From Saprospiraceae bacterium (GTDB lineage: Bacteria; Bacteroidota; Bacteroidia; Chitinophagales; Saprospiraceae), in NCBI GenBank assembly GCA_016714445.1, contig JADJNF010000007.1, positions 620,001 to 684,000 on the forward strand: a DNA stretch of 64,000 nucleotides, written 5' to 3'. Of this stretch, positions 44,022 to 53,074 are shown in pieces. Position numbers and translations under genes: made by a program. Within the stretch, counting starts at the first letter, position 1, and each line of letters starts with the position of its first letter. Below the pieces are notes generated by a model. That model was not told the DNA's origin. It searched no databases and worked only from the letters and a program-made list of their open reading frames with translations.

Positions 44022-45284
44022 ATGGCCGAAATAATAAGAATGCCAAGACTGAGCGATACTATGGAAGAAGGGAACATAGTAGCGTGGCTAAAAAAAGAAG
44101 GTGACCCGGTAAAAACAGGTGATATTCTTGCAGAAGTCGAGACTGATAAAGCTACGATGGAACTTGAAAGTTATTTTAATGGTGTGCTACTATACATAGG
44201 TGTACCCTCCGGACCAGTAGCGGTAGATGGAATTATCGCCATCATCGGAAAAGAAGGAGAAGAGTACAAACATCTTTTGTCAGAACAAAAGGCTGTTCCT
44301 GCCCCGGTCATTTCTAAAAGTACTGAAACTCCGGAAGTTACTAATGAAGCTCCTGCACCTTCTGTCGTTGCAGAAACTCAAAAAGTGGAAACACCTGCTG
44401 AAGCTGTTTCTGATAAACTAAAAGCATCACCCCTGGCTAAAAGTGTAGCATCTCAAGCTGGTGTATCTTTGGATCAAATACAGGGTTCAGGAGATCATGG
44501 AAGGATTATTAAAAAAGATGTGGAAAATTACATTGTCAATAAACCAGCAGCTTCAACACAGGTTTCTGCAACCACACAGGTATCCATACAGCAGCCTACT
44601 GCATTCCAGTATGGAGATGTTCCTGTTTCACAAATGAGAAAAACCATCGCAAGAAGATTGGGTGAAAGTAAATTTACAGCACCACATTTCTATCTTACAT
44701 TGGAAATAAATATGGACAATGCAGTAGCATCCAGAAATGCAATAAATGCCACAGCCCCCGTTAAAATCTCATTCAATGATTTTGTGGTGAAAGCCAGTGC
44801 CGCTGCTCTGAGAAAACATCCTGCGATCAATGCATCGTGGTTTGGGGATAAAATTACCTATCATAAAGATATAAATATCGGTGTAGCAGTCGCTGTAGAA
44901 GATGGTCTGCTGGTACCTGTAGTCAATAATGCAGATCAAAAGTCAATGTCATATATCAATCAGGAGGTAAAAGAACTGGCAGGTAAAGCAAAAACTAAAA
45001 AACTGACTCCTCAGGAAATGCAAGGAAATACCTTCACCATTTCAAATCTTGGAATGTTTGATATCGAAGAATTTACTGCAATCATAAATCCACCTGATGC
45101 ATGTATACTTGCAGTAGGTTCGATCATAAAAAAACCAGTGGTTAAGAATGACGAGATCGTAATCGGCAATATGATGAAAGTGACCTTGTCCTGCGATCAC
45201 AGGGTAGTAGATGGGGCCACAGGTGCTCAGTTTTTACAAACGCTAAAAGCCATGCTGGAAAATCCGGTATTAATGATGGTATAA
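44022..45284 (+). CDS. Pyruvate dehydrogenase complex E2, dihydrolipoamide acetyltransferase
   Basis: 420-residue E2 subunit that transfers acetyl groups from E1 to CoA. One lipoyl domain (1-78) has the modified Lys43 in EVETDKATMELES. A Pro/Ala/Glu-rich linker leads to the E1/E3-binding domain (about 133-170: ASPLAKSVASQAGVSLDQIQGSG). The catalytic domain (about 195-420) ends with the active-site CDHRVVDGATGAQFL (His393). Length and the RMPRLSDTMEEG start favour the pyruvate complex over 2-oxoglutarate or branched-chain forms. E1 and E3 are not adjacent. Confidence 0.92.
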   Translation: MAEIIRMPRLSDTMEEGNIVAWLKKEGDPVKTGDILAEVETDKATMELESYFNGVLLYIGVPSGPVAVDGIIAIIGKEGEEYKHLLSEQKAVPAPVISKSTETPEVTNEAPAPSVVAETQKVETPAEAVSDKLKASPLAKSVASQAGVSLDQIQGSGDHGRIIKKDVENYIVNKPAASTQVSATTQVSIQQPTAFQYGDVPVSQMRKTIARRLGESKFTAPHFYLTLEINMDNAVASRNAINATAPVKISFNDFVVKASAAALRKHPAINASWFGDKITYHKDINIGVAVAVEDGLLVPVVNNADQKSMSYINQEVKELAGKAKTKKLTPQEMQGNTFTISNLGMFDIEEFTAIINPPDACILAVGSIIKKPVVKNDEIVIGNMMKVTLSCDHRVVDGATGAQFLQTLKAMLENPVLMMV

Positions 45285-45307
45285 AAGTCCTGGTGTCAAG
45301 CTAAAAT

Positions 45308-45347
45308 AAAAGAGAACATATTGAGTAGTATCAATATGTTCTCTTTT
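45308..45347. terminator. Bidirectional terminator
   Basis: A perfect 17-bp stem (AAAAGAGAACATATTGA and complement) with a 6-nt loop, T-rich on both outgoing strands. It serves the E2 gene and the convergent DinB gene ending at 45369. Confidence 0.93.
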
Positions 45348-45368
45348 TATTTTTTACCTTTTAAATCC

Positions 45369-45887
45369 TTATATTTTTATCAGGCATAACTTTATATGTT
45401 CCAGATGATGACGGCAGTGCCAGGAATACAAAGCGGCGGCATCATACAAACTAAAAAACCTGTCTGTTTCAGGGTGAAAATATCCCTTTTCCCAATCAGA
45501 GTCTGTCATTTGCTGCATGATATGTGCCCATTTAACATGCAAACCTTTGAGTATCCACAAAGCGGAATCAATAGGTAAGCTGTAATCGGCAAGCATGGCA
45601 TATTTTGACTCAATATATGGTTTTATAGTAGGTTTGTCTTCTGTTAAAGACCATTTGAATCTGATGAGCGCATGGCTGTGGCTATCCGCAATATGGTGAA
45701 TCACTTGTCTTGCTGTCCATCCTTCAGGTCTGTAGGCTGTATCCAGTTGTTCGGTAGTCATCCCGCTGACCACATCTTCCAATCGATCATGAAAAGTTAT
45801 GATAGTTTCTTTCCATGACACCAATTGATCGGCTTCATGACTCACCGGGAAACTAAATCTGCCTACCGGATATTTTAAATGTTCCAT
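45369..45887 (-). CDS. DinB/YfiT family putative metal-dependent transferase
   Basis: 172-residue four-helix-bundle protein of the DinB superfamily, YfiT/BstA branch. Three metal-ligand histidines are visible in the expected places: HHIADSHSHA (about residue 67) and WHCRHHLEHI (about 160). The motif YRPEGWTARQVIHHIADSH is characteristic of YfiT/bacillithiol-transferase-like proteins, which bind Zn or Ni and transfer thiols. The substrate is unknown. Confidence 0.88.
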   Translation of the reverse strand: MEHLKYPVGRFSFPVSHEADQLVSWKETIITFHDRLEDVVSGMTTEQLDTAYRPEGWTARQVIHHIADSHSHALIRFKWSLTEDKPTIKPYIESKYAMLADYSLPIDSALWILKGLHVKWAHIMQQMTDSDWEKGYFHPETDRFFSLYDAAALYSWHCRHHLEHIKLCLIKI

Positions 45888-45917
45888 ACTTTAAAATTTA
45901 TTCGTGATAAAATAAAA

Positions 45918-45951
45918 AAAGGACTGAAACAGTTTATCCGGTCAGTCCTTT
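45918..45951 (-). terminator. Terminator of the S8 protease gene
   Basis: A 10-bp perfect stem (AAAGGACTGA / TCAGTCCTTT) with a 14-nt loop, followed on the minus strand by T7 and further T-rich sequence, 24 bp beyond the stop at 45975. Confidence 0.85.
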
Positions 45952-45974
45952 ATATAACATTATTACAATTTTAA

Positions 45975-47639
45975 TTATGCTTTTGATTCTTTAACTTTAT
46001 TCTTGCCTTTTAGACCGGCCGCATAATTTAGTGCTTTATCCAGATTGACAACACCGCCACTTACGCTCAGTTTAGAAAAATTAATTTTATCCGTTTTGCT
46101 TCCCGGCAATTTTACATCATCAGTCACAGGAGTTACGGACTTCATCAATACCTCTTTGACCTGCTCTGCTGAAAGTGCCGGAAAGACCGATCTAATTGTG
46201 GCAGCTACACCAGCTACTACCGGAGATGCCATACTGGTACCTTGAAGTGGTGCATATTCATTATTAGGCATGGTACTGTATATTTTCATACCCGGTGCAA
46301 ATAGATCCACTTCTTTTATACCATAATTAGAAAAAGGAGCAGGGGCATTTTCACCTCCTTTGTAATTGAGTGCACCTACTTCTACCCAATTTTTTGCTCT
46401 TTTCTGCTTTTTGCACAAAAATCCACTTTTCTTTTCAAAATTAGCATTTGGAAAGTTAGGCGTTATATCATTATTTTCGCCGGAGTTACCTGCTGCATGC
46501 ACCAGAAGCACATCCTTTTTAGCAGCATATTTTACCGCTTCGTCTACCAGATTTTTGTGGGTGCCAAATCCTTTTCCAAAACTCATATTGATCACAGTAG
46601 CTCCATTATCGACTGCATATCTGATGGCATTGGCTACATCTTTATCTCTCTCATCCCCATCCGGGACAGCTCTTACTGACATAATTTTTACATTAGGAGC
46701 TACACCGTCCATGCCTATTCCATTGTCCCTCACTGCACCAATAATACCTCCTACATGTGTACCATGAAGGGGATCTGGTCCTTCTACATCATTGTTACCA
46801 TATATTCTTTCTGTTGCGTCAGCATAGTTATCTTTTACAATAGTTTTCCTCGGATCAAAATCAATATTAAAAGCATAATCCAGTTTATCCTGAGATGACT
46901 GTTTATCCTGAGCTATTTCACCTTTTATTATTTCCTTTATCCCATCTATCGTTTTCACTTCCGAAGCGGTAAGATATTGCGCTGCAATATTTTTTGCCAT
47001 CGTAAGTTCCTGATTTCCTGTGGCATCGATGGATTCAAGACCAGCCAGGTCAAGTGGTTTGTCACCCAAGGCCTTTGCTAGTGCATCTATTGCTGACATC
47101 ACTTTAATTTCCACATTTTCTAATTGTACAATAGCAGCTTTGGCTTTTTCGGTCTCTTTTTCTACGTTTTCTTTGGCTCTGAGATAGGTATCGTATTCCT
47201 TTTTCTGATCTTTATTCAATGTTGCGACATTGGCGTTCTCATATTTGTATTTCAAACTACCATATACGCGAGTTGCTTCATAGGTATCCGGACCCACATT
47301 CTTACCATCAGGGCCGCCAATAAAATTCCAGCCGTGCACATCATCTATATAGCCGTTTTTGTCATCATCTATACCATTGTCAGGTATTTCACCGGGATTC
47401 ACCCAGATATTTGCAGCAAGATCTTCATGTTCTATATCAATGCCTGAATCAATGACTGCGACGACTACTGTTTTGGTCTTTTTATTTTTTAAAAATTCAT
47501 TGTATGCTTTTCTCATAGAAATGCCGGTATATCCTTCTCCGGGACTACCATAATACCAGTCATTAGGTACTGCAGTTTGGCTAACTAAAGCCGTAAACGA
47601 AAGAAAAAAAATAACTAATACATTAAAATAAGTCTTCAT
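45975..47639 (-). CDS. Secreted S8 (subtilisin-like) serine peptidase
   Basis: 554-residue exported protease. The signal peptide ends ALVSQ near 21. The catalytic triad is Asp64 (VAVIDSGID), His292 (LHGTHVGG) and Ser469 (QGTSMASP), with oxyanion Asn385 (HAAGNSG). Between Asp and His lies about 190 extra residues compared with subtilisin, largely charged and helical (about 125-255; KEYDTYLRAKENVEKETEKAKAA). There is no T9SS sorting domain; the C-terminus is a short Lys-rich tail. It therefore probably stays periplasmic (inference). Monocistronic with its own terminator. Confidence 0.93.
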   Translation of the reverse strand: MKTYFNVLVIFFLSFTALVSQTAVPNDWYYGSPGEGYTGISMRKAYNEFLKNKKTKTVVVAVIDSGIDIEHEDLAANIWVNPGEIPDNGIDDDKNGYIDDVHGWNFIGGPDGKNVGPDTYEATRVYGSLKYKYENANVATLNKDQKKEYDTYLRAKENVEKETEKAKAAIVQLENVEIKVMSAIDALAKALGDKPLDLAGLESIDATGNQELTMAKNIAAQYLTASEVKTIDGIKEIIKGEIAQDKQSSQDKLDYAFNIDFDPRKTIVKDNYADATERIYGNNDVEGPDPLHGTHVGGIIGAVRDNGIGMDGVAPNVKIMSVRAVPDGDERDKDVANAIRYAVDNGATVINMSFGKGFGTHKNLVDEAVKYAAKKDVLLVHAAGNSGENNDITPNFPNANFEKKSGFLCKKQKRAKNWVEVGALNYKGGENAPAPFSNYGIKEVDLFAPGMKIYSTMPNNEYAPLQGTSMASPVVAGVAATIRSVFPALSAEQVKEVLMKSVTPVTDDVKLPGSKTDKINFSKLSVSGGVVNLDKALNYAAGLKGKNKVKESKA

Positions 47640-47656
47640 GTGTTATGAAATTTAAA

Positions 47657-47664
47657 CAAACATA
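47657..47664 (-). promoter_or_regulatory. Candidate -7 box of the S8 protease
   Basis: TATGTTTG on the minus strand matches TAnnTTTG; start near 47653, 14 nt before the ATG. No -33 element is clear. Confidence 0.4.
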
Positions 47665-47939
47665 TATACTTTTGTGAAATATTTAAGTGATATATTATTG
47701 GTTTTGTTATAAAATATTGTGTTAAAAGCAATGTTGGTAATACAACTTCCGTTAAATTAAAGTTTATAAATGCAATAATTGTTTTGTAAATCTTAATTTT
47801 TCGGCAAACATTTTTGAGTTCAGATGTATTTAAGTCAAAGAATTTTCGGTCTTCTTTGCATTTAAGTTCTGAAAAGTATATTTTAATAGGGTCATCAAAT
47901 TAAGAAACCAGTGGGTCATTTTTTTAAAATATTAAACAA
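47665..47939. other. Divergent intergenic region
   Basis: A+T-rich spacer between the S8 protease and the DUF6089 gene. A TACTTTTG (47667-47674) on the plus strand is too far from the DUF6089 start to assign confidently. Nothing else seen. Confidence 0.4.
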
Positions 47940-48845
47940 ATGAAGTCCATTTTTAAAATCAAAAAGATGAAAAACATCTTACAGGTCGTAATGACCATCT
48001 TATTTAGTCTGTTTTTTATTAACAAAAACAATGCCCAATATTCCGAATTTGGAGTTGGGCTGGGATTTTCTACCTATTGGGGTGATCTGAATGGACCATC
48101 TTTTGGTACCAATTTAACAAAAAACAGTGGTCTCGCTCTGCAATTAAATGGCAGAAAATTATTTAGTAAAAATGTAGGAATAAGAGCTTCCTTTTCATTT
48201 GGAAATGTCAAAGGTAATGATGCCAATTCGACCATTGACTGGCAGCAAATCAGAAATCTAAGCTTTAAGTCGTCCTTGGTTGAACTGGCGGTTATGGGAG
48301 AATTCTATATTTTTGGATTTGATACAGAACCGGGCAGCAGTATTTTTTCACCATATTTTACAGCAGGACTGGCAGGATTCCGGTTTAACCCAAAAACTGT
48401 ATATCGAGGCAATGAATATAGTTTACAGCCTCTGGGAACTGAAGGACAGGGCATGCCTGGTTTCAGAGATAAATACAGTCTGTACAACATAAGTATTCCT
48501 TTCGGTGGAGGAGCCAAAATTATCCTTTCGGAAACCATGAACATTGGCATTGAAATGATCATTAGAAGGTCATTTACAGATTATCTGGATGATGTTAGTA
48601 CTAATTATGTAAACTATGATGACCTGAATGCCGGAAATGGCACACTTGCAGCCAATCTAGGCAACAGAATGAACGAGTTTTTGGGTCAGGCTGAACCGGT
48701 ACAATTGCCTACAGGGGATCAAAGAGGTGGAGCAAAAGTGAAAGATTATTATTTTTTCAGTATGGTTTCTTTCAATTTTATGCTAACAGATAGTAAAGGG
48801 AAAAAGCGTTTTGGCAGAAGCAAAGTCAATTGTCCCTCATTTTAA
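47940..48845 (+). CDS. DUF6089 family outer-membrane beta-barrel protein
   Basis: 301-residue outer-membrane protein. After a signal peptide ending NNAQ (about residue 33) it begins YSEFGVGLGFSTYWGDLNGPSF, the hallmark start of the DUF6089 (formerly outer-membrane beta-barrel PorG-like) family, followed by alternating amphipathic strands and the conserved IGIEMIIRRSFTDYLDDVSTNYV segment. PorG-like relatives are linked to T9SS, but this member could have another role. An ATG at 47967 gives an equally good signal peptide. Monocistronic. Confidence 0.85.
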   Translation: MKSIFKIKKMKNILQVVMTILFSLFFINKNNAQYSEFGVGLGFSTYWGDLNGPSFGTNLTKNSGLALQLNGRKLFSKNVGIRASFSFGNVKGNDANSTIDWQQIRNLSFKSSLVELAVMGEFYIFGFDTEPGSSIFSPYFTAGLAGFRFNPKTVYRGNEYSLQPLGTEGQGMPGFRDKYSLYNISIPFGGGAKIILSETMNIGIEMIIRRSFTDYLDDVSTNYVNYDDLNAGNGTLAANLGNRMNEFLGQAEPVQLPTGDQRGGAKVKDYYFFSMVSFNFMLTDSKGKKRFGRSKVNCPSF

Positions 48846-49015
48846 CCCACTTAATGAGGAGTCTTCTTCACAAAGTCAAAATAAAATGCCAAAAAGAATT
48901 CAAGACTCTACAATTCACAAAGAAAATACTAACTGTTTAAAATCCGTGACTTTTTGTGATTTTGTGCCTTTGCGGCAAAATTATACTTTTCGGAGCGAAA
49001 TCAATGAAACAGTAA

Positions 49016-50923
49016 TTGGAAGAAACTAAATCAATATTACGCCAATATTGGGGTTATGACGATTTTCGTCCGCCACAGGAACAGATCATTAATGCAATAC
49101 TCCAAAAAACTGACACCATCGCTTTGTTGCCCACAGGCGGCGGAAAATCTATATGTTTTCAGCTACCAGCCCTGATCTTACCAGGTAAAACGCTGGTAAT
49201 ATCACCACTCATAGCATTGATGCAGGATCAGGTAGATAACCTTTCATCCAGAGGTATTGTGGCAAAATCACTCAACGCCAATCTAAATTACAGAGAAATA
49301 GATGTTATACTTGATCGGTTTGTGTACGGAGATCTCAAAATTCTGTACATATCTCCGGAAAGGATTACTTCTGAAGTATTTTCCGCAAGGATTGAAAAAG
49401 CCAAACTCAGCCTGATCGCTGTAGATGAAGCCCACTGTATCTCTCAATGGGGGTATGATTTTCGTCCGGCGTATTTTAATATAGCTAAGCTACGGGAAAT
49501 ACATCCGCTCGTACCCATCATAGCACTTACCGCCACTGCCACTGATAAGGTGATATTGGATATCAGCGAAAAACTGGAACTAAAGAACCCGGAAATTTTC
49601 AAAAAAAGCTTTGCAAGAGACAATCTGAGTCTTACAGTGCTGAATACGGACAATAAGCTCAACGAATTAGTGCAAATACTCGGGCGCGTAAAAGGATGTA
49701 CCATCATCTACGTGCGAAATCGAAAAGAAACCATCGAAATAGCTCAATGGCTCTCACAACAAGGCATTTCGTGTGGATCCTATCACGGCGGGATGGACAA
49801 ATCCACCAGAGAAAAAAATCAGCAGGCCTGGATGACCAACAGGGTCAGACTCATGGTTTCGACCAATGCATTTGGTATGGGCATTGATAAACCTGACGTG
49901 AGAATAGTAATCCACCTCGATGTCCCGCCGAGTCTGGAAGAATATTATCAGGAAGCAGGCAGAGCAGGAAGAGACGGGAAAGAATCTTATGCGGTTACTA
50001 TTATAGATGATGCGGATATAACAGCCGCAAGAACAAATTTTAATGATCAATTTCCGTCCCTGGAGATCATAAGTAGTGTATATGACAGGCTGTGCAGATA
50101 CCACAAAGTAGCCTATGGGTCAGGAATGATGGAAAGTTATGATTTTCATATCCTCGACTTTGCACAATACGTCAATCTGCCGGTCAAAAAAGTCTATCAT
50201 ATACTTAATATCCTGGAAAAAGAAGGCTGGGTGGCATTTTCTGAAGCATTCAAAGTGCCTTCAAGACTACAAATTTTGGCCAATCATGATGAACTGGAAT
50301 TTTTAGAGCAGGTACCCACCACTAAAAGTAAAATTCTGGTCCATTTGCTGCGAAAATATGAAGGATTATTTGTCGATCCTGTAAAAATAGATGAGCCCAG
50401 AATTGCCCAGGAAATGCAAATCGAAGAAATACATCTGGTACACCACCTAAATCTGCTAAAATCAGAAGGAATCATCGCATATTATCCAAGAGCTTCCGAA
50501 CCACAAATCACATTTATGCAACCCAGACCAGGAGCTGATGGATTCAACATAGATAAAAAGTCATACATGCAAAGAAAAAAAATGGCAGCGGACAGACTTG
50601 ATGCTATGATCCTTTATCTGAGCAATGAAAAAAAATGTCGCCAAAGAGCAATCGTGGAATATTTTGGTGAAAAAGGAACAGACTGCCGCAAATGTGATAT
50701 TTGTAACGGAGCTTCAGAAAACACACTCAACTCAGAGCAAATTAAGAAAGTATATTTGCATTTACAAGAAACTGTCCTGCAACAATCGATAGACATCAAA
50801 ACTTATGCCGGCATTTATCCATTCAATAAAAGAAAAAGAATCATCCGAGCCATCAAGGATTTTGAATCCGAAGGTTTGATCAGCATAGACAATACCGGTT
50901 ATATAAAATTGGTAAAAGTATGA
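49016..50923 (+). CDS. recQ: ATP-dependent DNA helicase RecQ
   Basis: 635-residue superfamily 2 helicase. Motifs: PTGGGKS (41-45 region), DEAHCISQWGYDFRP, ATAT, the motif VI segment EEYYQEAGRAGRDG, and the RQC zinc site with the four cysteines in KKCRQRAIVEYFG ... DCRKCDIC. A winged-helix domain closes the protein (about 575-635); an HRDC domain is lacking. Only TTG at 49016 is available as start, because an in-frame TAA directly precedes it and family alignment requires the YWGYDDFRPPQEQ segment. RecQ unwinds DNA in recombination and replication-fork repair. It overlaps the GT4 gene by 4 bp. Confidence 0.94.
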   Translation: MEETKSILRQYWGYDDFRPPQEQIINAILQKTDTIALLPTGGGKSICFQLPALILPGKTLVISPLIALMQDQVDNLSSRGIVAKSLNANLNYREIDVILDRFVYGDLKILYISPERITSEVFSARIEKAKLSLIAVDEAHCISQWGYDFRPAYFNIAKLREIHPLVPIIALTATATDKVILDISEKLELKNPEIFKKSFARDNLSLTVLNTDNKLNELVQILGRVKGCTIIYVRNRKETIEIAQWLSQQGISCGSYHGGMDKSTREKNQQAWMTNRVRLMVSTNAFGMGIDKPDVRIVIHLDVPPSLEEYYQEAGRAGRDGKESYAVTIIDDADITAARTNFNDQFPSLEIISSVYDRLCRYHKVAYGSGMMESYDFHILDFAQYVNLPVKKVYHILNILEKEGWVAFSEAFKVPSRLQILANHDELEFLEQVPTTKSKILVHLLRKYEGLFVDPVKIDEPRIAQEMQIEEIHLVHHLNLLKSEGIIAYYPRASEPQITFMQPRPGADGFNIDKKSYMQRKKMAADRLDAMILYLSNEKKCRQRAIVEYFGEKGTDCRKCDICNGASENTLNSEQIKKVYLHLQETVLQQSIDIKTYAGIYPFNKRKRIIRAIKDFESEGLISIDNTGYIKLVKV

Positions 50924-52035
50924 ACGTGCGTAAAACCATTTATTGTACAGTCACCAATGATCTGAATCAGGATCAGCGTATGCACAGGATATGTTCATCA
51001 CTCACCAAAATAGGATATGAGGTCTGTCTGGTAGGTAGAATAAAGCCTTCATCGCCTACCCTGCTCGACATGCCTTTCCGGCAGATAAGACTAAGATGTT
51101 TCTTCAATAAAGGATTTCTGTTTTATGCGGAATACAATATGCGGCTTTTGATATTTCTGTTGTTTCGGGTCAATCCTGATATCATCTACAGTGTCGATAC
51201 AGATACTTTGGCTGCCTGTGGTCTGGCAAAACGATTGAAAAGTAAAAAAATGGTATTTGATGCACATGAATATTTTACAGAAGTGCCGGAAGTAATACAC
51301 AGACCTTTTGTAAAATGGATTTGGCAAATGATAGAAAAAAATTTTATCCCAATGGCGGATGAGTGTATAACCGTCAATCAAAGTCTGGCAGATCTTTTCA
51401 GTAAAAAATATGATAAACCATTCATCCCGATTTACAACGTACCGGAGAAATCAGAGAAACACAAAGCGGTTAAATCAGATATCAAACCTTATCTTTTATA
51501 TCAGGGCATGCTGAACTACGGAAGAGGACTCGAAGAACTGATGGCAGCAATGCCATACATTAACGATATGAATTTAATAATCATAGGTGAAGGTGATATA
51601 TCGGAGAAACTTAAAAGGTTGGCTAATGAAAGTCCAGCCAAAGACAGAATCAGATTTACCGGATGGCTGAAGCCTGATGATATCAAAGTCATCACTGCCG
51701 GCGCTACCTTGGGTATCAATCTGCTGGAGCCGGGCAGCAAAAGTTATTATTTTTCTTTGGCCAATAAATTTTTTGACTATATGCATGCGGAAGTTCCATC
51801 CGTCAATATGGATTTTCCGGAATACCGTGCTATCATTTCAAAACATGGTGTGGGTTTATTGATTTCTGATTTGGATAAAAATGAAATTGCTGACAAAATT
51901 AATCTTCTGCTGAGTGATCATGAAAAATATTCATCCATGAAATCAGCCTGCAGGACTGCTTGTGATATGTATAATTGGGATCATGAAGAAAAAAAGCTGG
52001 GAAAACTTATGGAAAGTCTTTCAGAAAGGACTTAG
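50920..52035 (+). CDS. Glycosyltransferase family 4
   Basis: 371-residue GT-B transferase. N-terminal half: TVTNDLNQDQRMHRICSSL and VFDAHEYFTEVPEV. C-terminal half: LLYQGMLNYGRGLEELMAAM, IIIGEGD, RIRFTGWLKPDDI and NKFFDYMHAEVPSV, the nucleotide-sugar site with the conserved Glu. Donor and acceptor are unknown. It overlaps recQ (ATGA) though no functional link is known. Its last five codons overlap the remnant of a neighbouring family gene (52022-52081), so its C-terminus may have been set by a recombination breakpoint. Confidence 0.9.
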   Translation: MNVRKTIYCTVTNDLNQDQRMHRICSSLTKIGYEVCLVGRIKPSSPTLLDMPFRQIRLRCFFNKGFLFYAEYNMRLLIFLLFRVNPDIIYSVDTDTLAACGLAKRLKSKKMVFDAHEYFTEVPEVIHRPFVKWIWQMIEKNFIPMADECITVNQSLADLFSKKYDKPFIPIYNVPEKSEKHKAVKSDIKPYLLYQGMLNYGRGLEELMAAMPYINDMNLIIIGEGDISEKLKRLANESPAKDRIRFTGWLKPDDIKVITAGATLGINLLEPGSKSYYFSLANKFFDYMHAEVPSVNMDFPEYRAIISKHGVGLLISDLDKNEIADKINLLLSDHEKYSSMKSACRTACDMYNWDHEEKKLGKLMESLSERT

Positions 52036-52081
52036 CGAGTCCGGCATAAAGATAAAACATGTGGAGATACTGGGATTGTAG
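52022..52081 (+). pseudogene. Remnant of a constant-C-terminus family gene
   Basis: Twenty codons (QKGLSESGIKIKHVEILGL and stop) in a frame different from the glycosyltransferase reproduce the last residues of the two complete genes ending at 52982 and 53959. DNA identity to both tails is about 90%. The rest of the gene is gone; homology stops at the glycosyltransferase stop region near 52022. It marks a deletion or recombination junction. Confidence 0.75.
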
Positions 52082-52160
52082 GATAAAATTTTATATTTAC
52101 TCAGGTTTTTAAAATCATAAACCTATTCTTATAAAAATTGAAAAAATATACACATCAATT

Positions 52161-52982
52161 ATGATAATAAAAAAAGTACCATATTATGTTTCTTTAGATT
52201 ACGATTTTTTAAAGTTGCATAAGAATCTAAAATGGCTTAAAAATTTTGGAATAAGTTATTCTGCACATATCTCATTTTTAAATAAGTTAAATGAGAATCT
52301 TAAGCCACAAATTGAAATAAAGTTAAATAAGAAGTTGGATTGGAATATAATATATTTAGATTTTGATCCTTCAGATAGTTTTCTATTTCTTTACACAAAA
52401 GAAATAGAAAATAGTAAGTATTATTCTATAGATTGTAGTATCTCAAATGGTATTGGTATAAATTATTATGGTCGAATAATTTGGATGAACGCAATAACCA
52501 AGGATGAGTTTGATTTTCGAACAGATGTTACTGATGTTCCTATTGCATTTATGTGGATTCCTGGCGAAGATAGTGAAGAAGATGGATTAAGTCTTCCATC
52601 TTACACTGAAAACCAAAATATTTCAAAGGTAAAACTTAAAAATAAAATAAAATTCCCTGTTGAAACCTACCTTCTTTCCATGCCCCACGAAGGCAAGTTT
52701 GCCATAACCTTGTGGAATACTGAAGATACCGAAAAAGTAAGTACTTCCTTAGATAAGGCACGAAGTGATTGGAATAAGCAAACAGACAAATCCAGGGAAA
52801 CCGGAGATGAATCATTGGAAAGAGGATACTGTCATGATATTGCATTTGATGGATTGGATGGAAAGGTCGGATATTGGTATGTAGATGCTGGTTCAGCCCA
52901 CGATGGTATCCATGAGTTTTTACTGAAAGGACTTAGTGAGTCCGGTGTAAAGATAAAACATGTAGAGATACAGGGATTGTAA
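52161..52982 (+). CDS. Hypothetical protein, constant C-terminal domain family, member 1
   Basis: 273 residues, no signal peptide, so probably cytoplasmic. The N-terminal part (1-173) is Asn/Lys/Ile-rich (KKVPYYVSLDYDFLKLHKN; FMWIPGEDSEEDG) and unrelated to the next gene. The C-terminal 100 residues (174-273) align without gaps to the end of the protein at 53075-53959, with 62 identities by eye. They contain KARxxWNxQ, ERGxC, YWYxDAGSAHxGIHEFLL and GLSESGxKIKHVEIQG. I do not recognise the domain. Candidate roles, such as an immunity or sorting domain, are speculation. Confidence 0.7.
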   Translation: MIIKKVPYYVSLDYDFLKLHKNLKWLKNFGISYSAHISFLNKLNENLKPQIEIKLNKKLDWNIIYLDFDPSDSFLFLYTKEIENSKYYSIDCSISNGIGINYYGRIIWMNAITKDEFDFRTDVTDVPIAFMWIPGEDSEEDGLSLPSYTENQNISKVKLKNKIKFPVETYLLSMPHEGKFAITLWNTEDTEKVSTSLDKARSDWNKQTDKSRETGDESLERGYCHDIAFDGLDGKVGYWYVDAGSAHDGIHEFLLKGLSESGVKIKHVEIQGL

Positions 52983-53074
52983 ATGATAAAATATGGGATC
53001 GAAGTTGCATTTATCAGGCTCGAAGCAGATTGATAAATCTTACCTGAAACGGTCATAAACTGCGATCTTCGGCG

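Noticed and set aside
48811..49029. Plus-strand frame between DUF6089 and recQ
   Set aside because: It overlaps the end of one gene and the start of another, and its residues are not protein-like.
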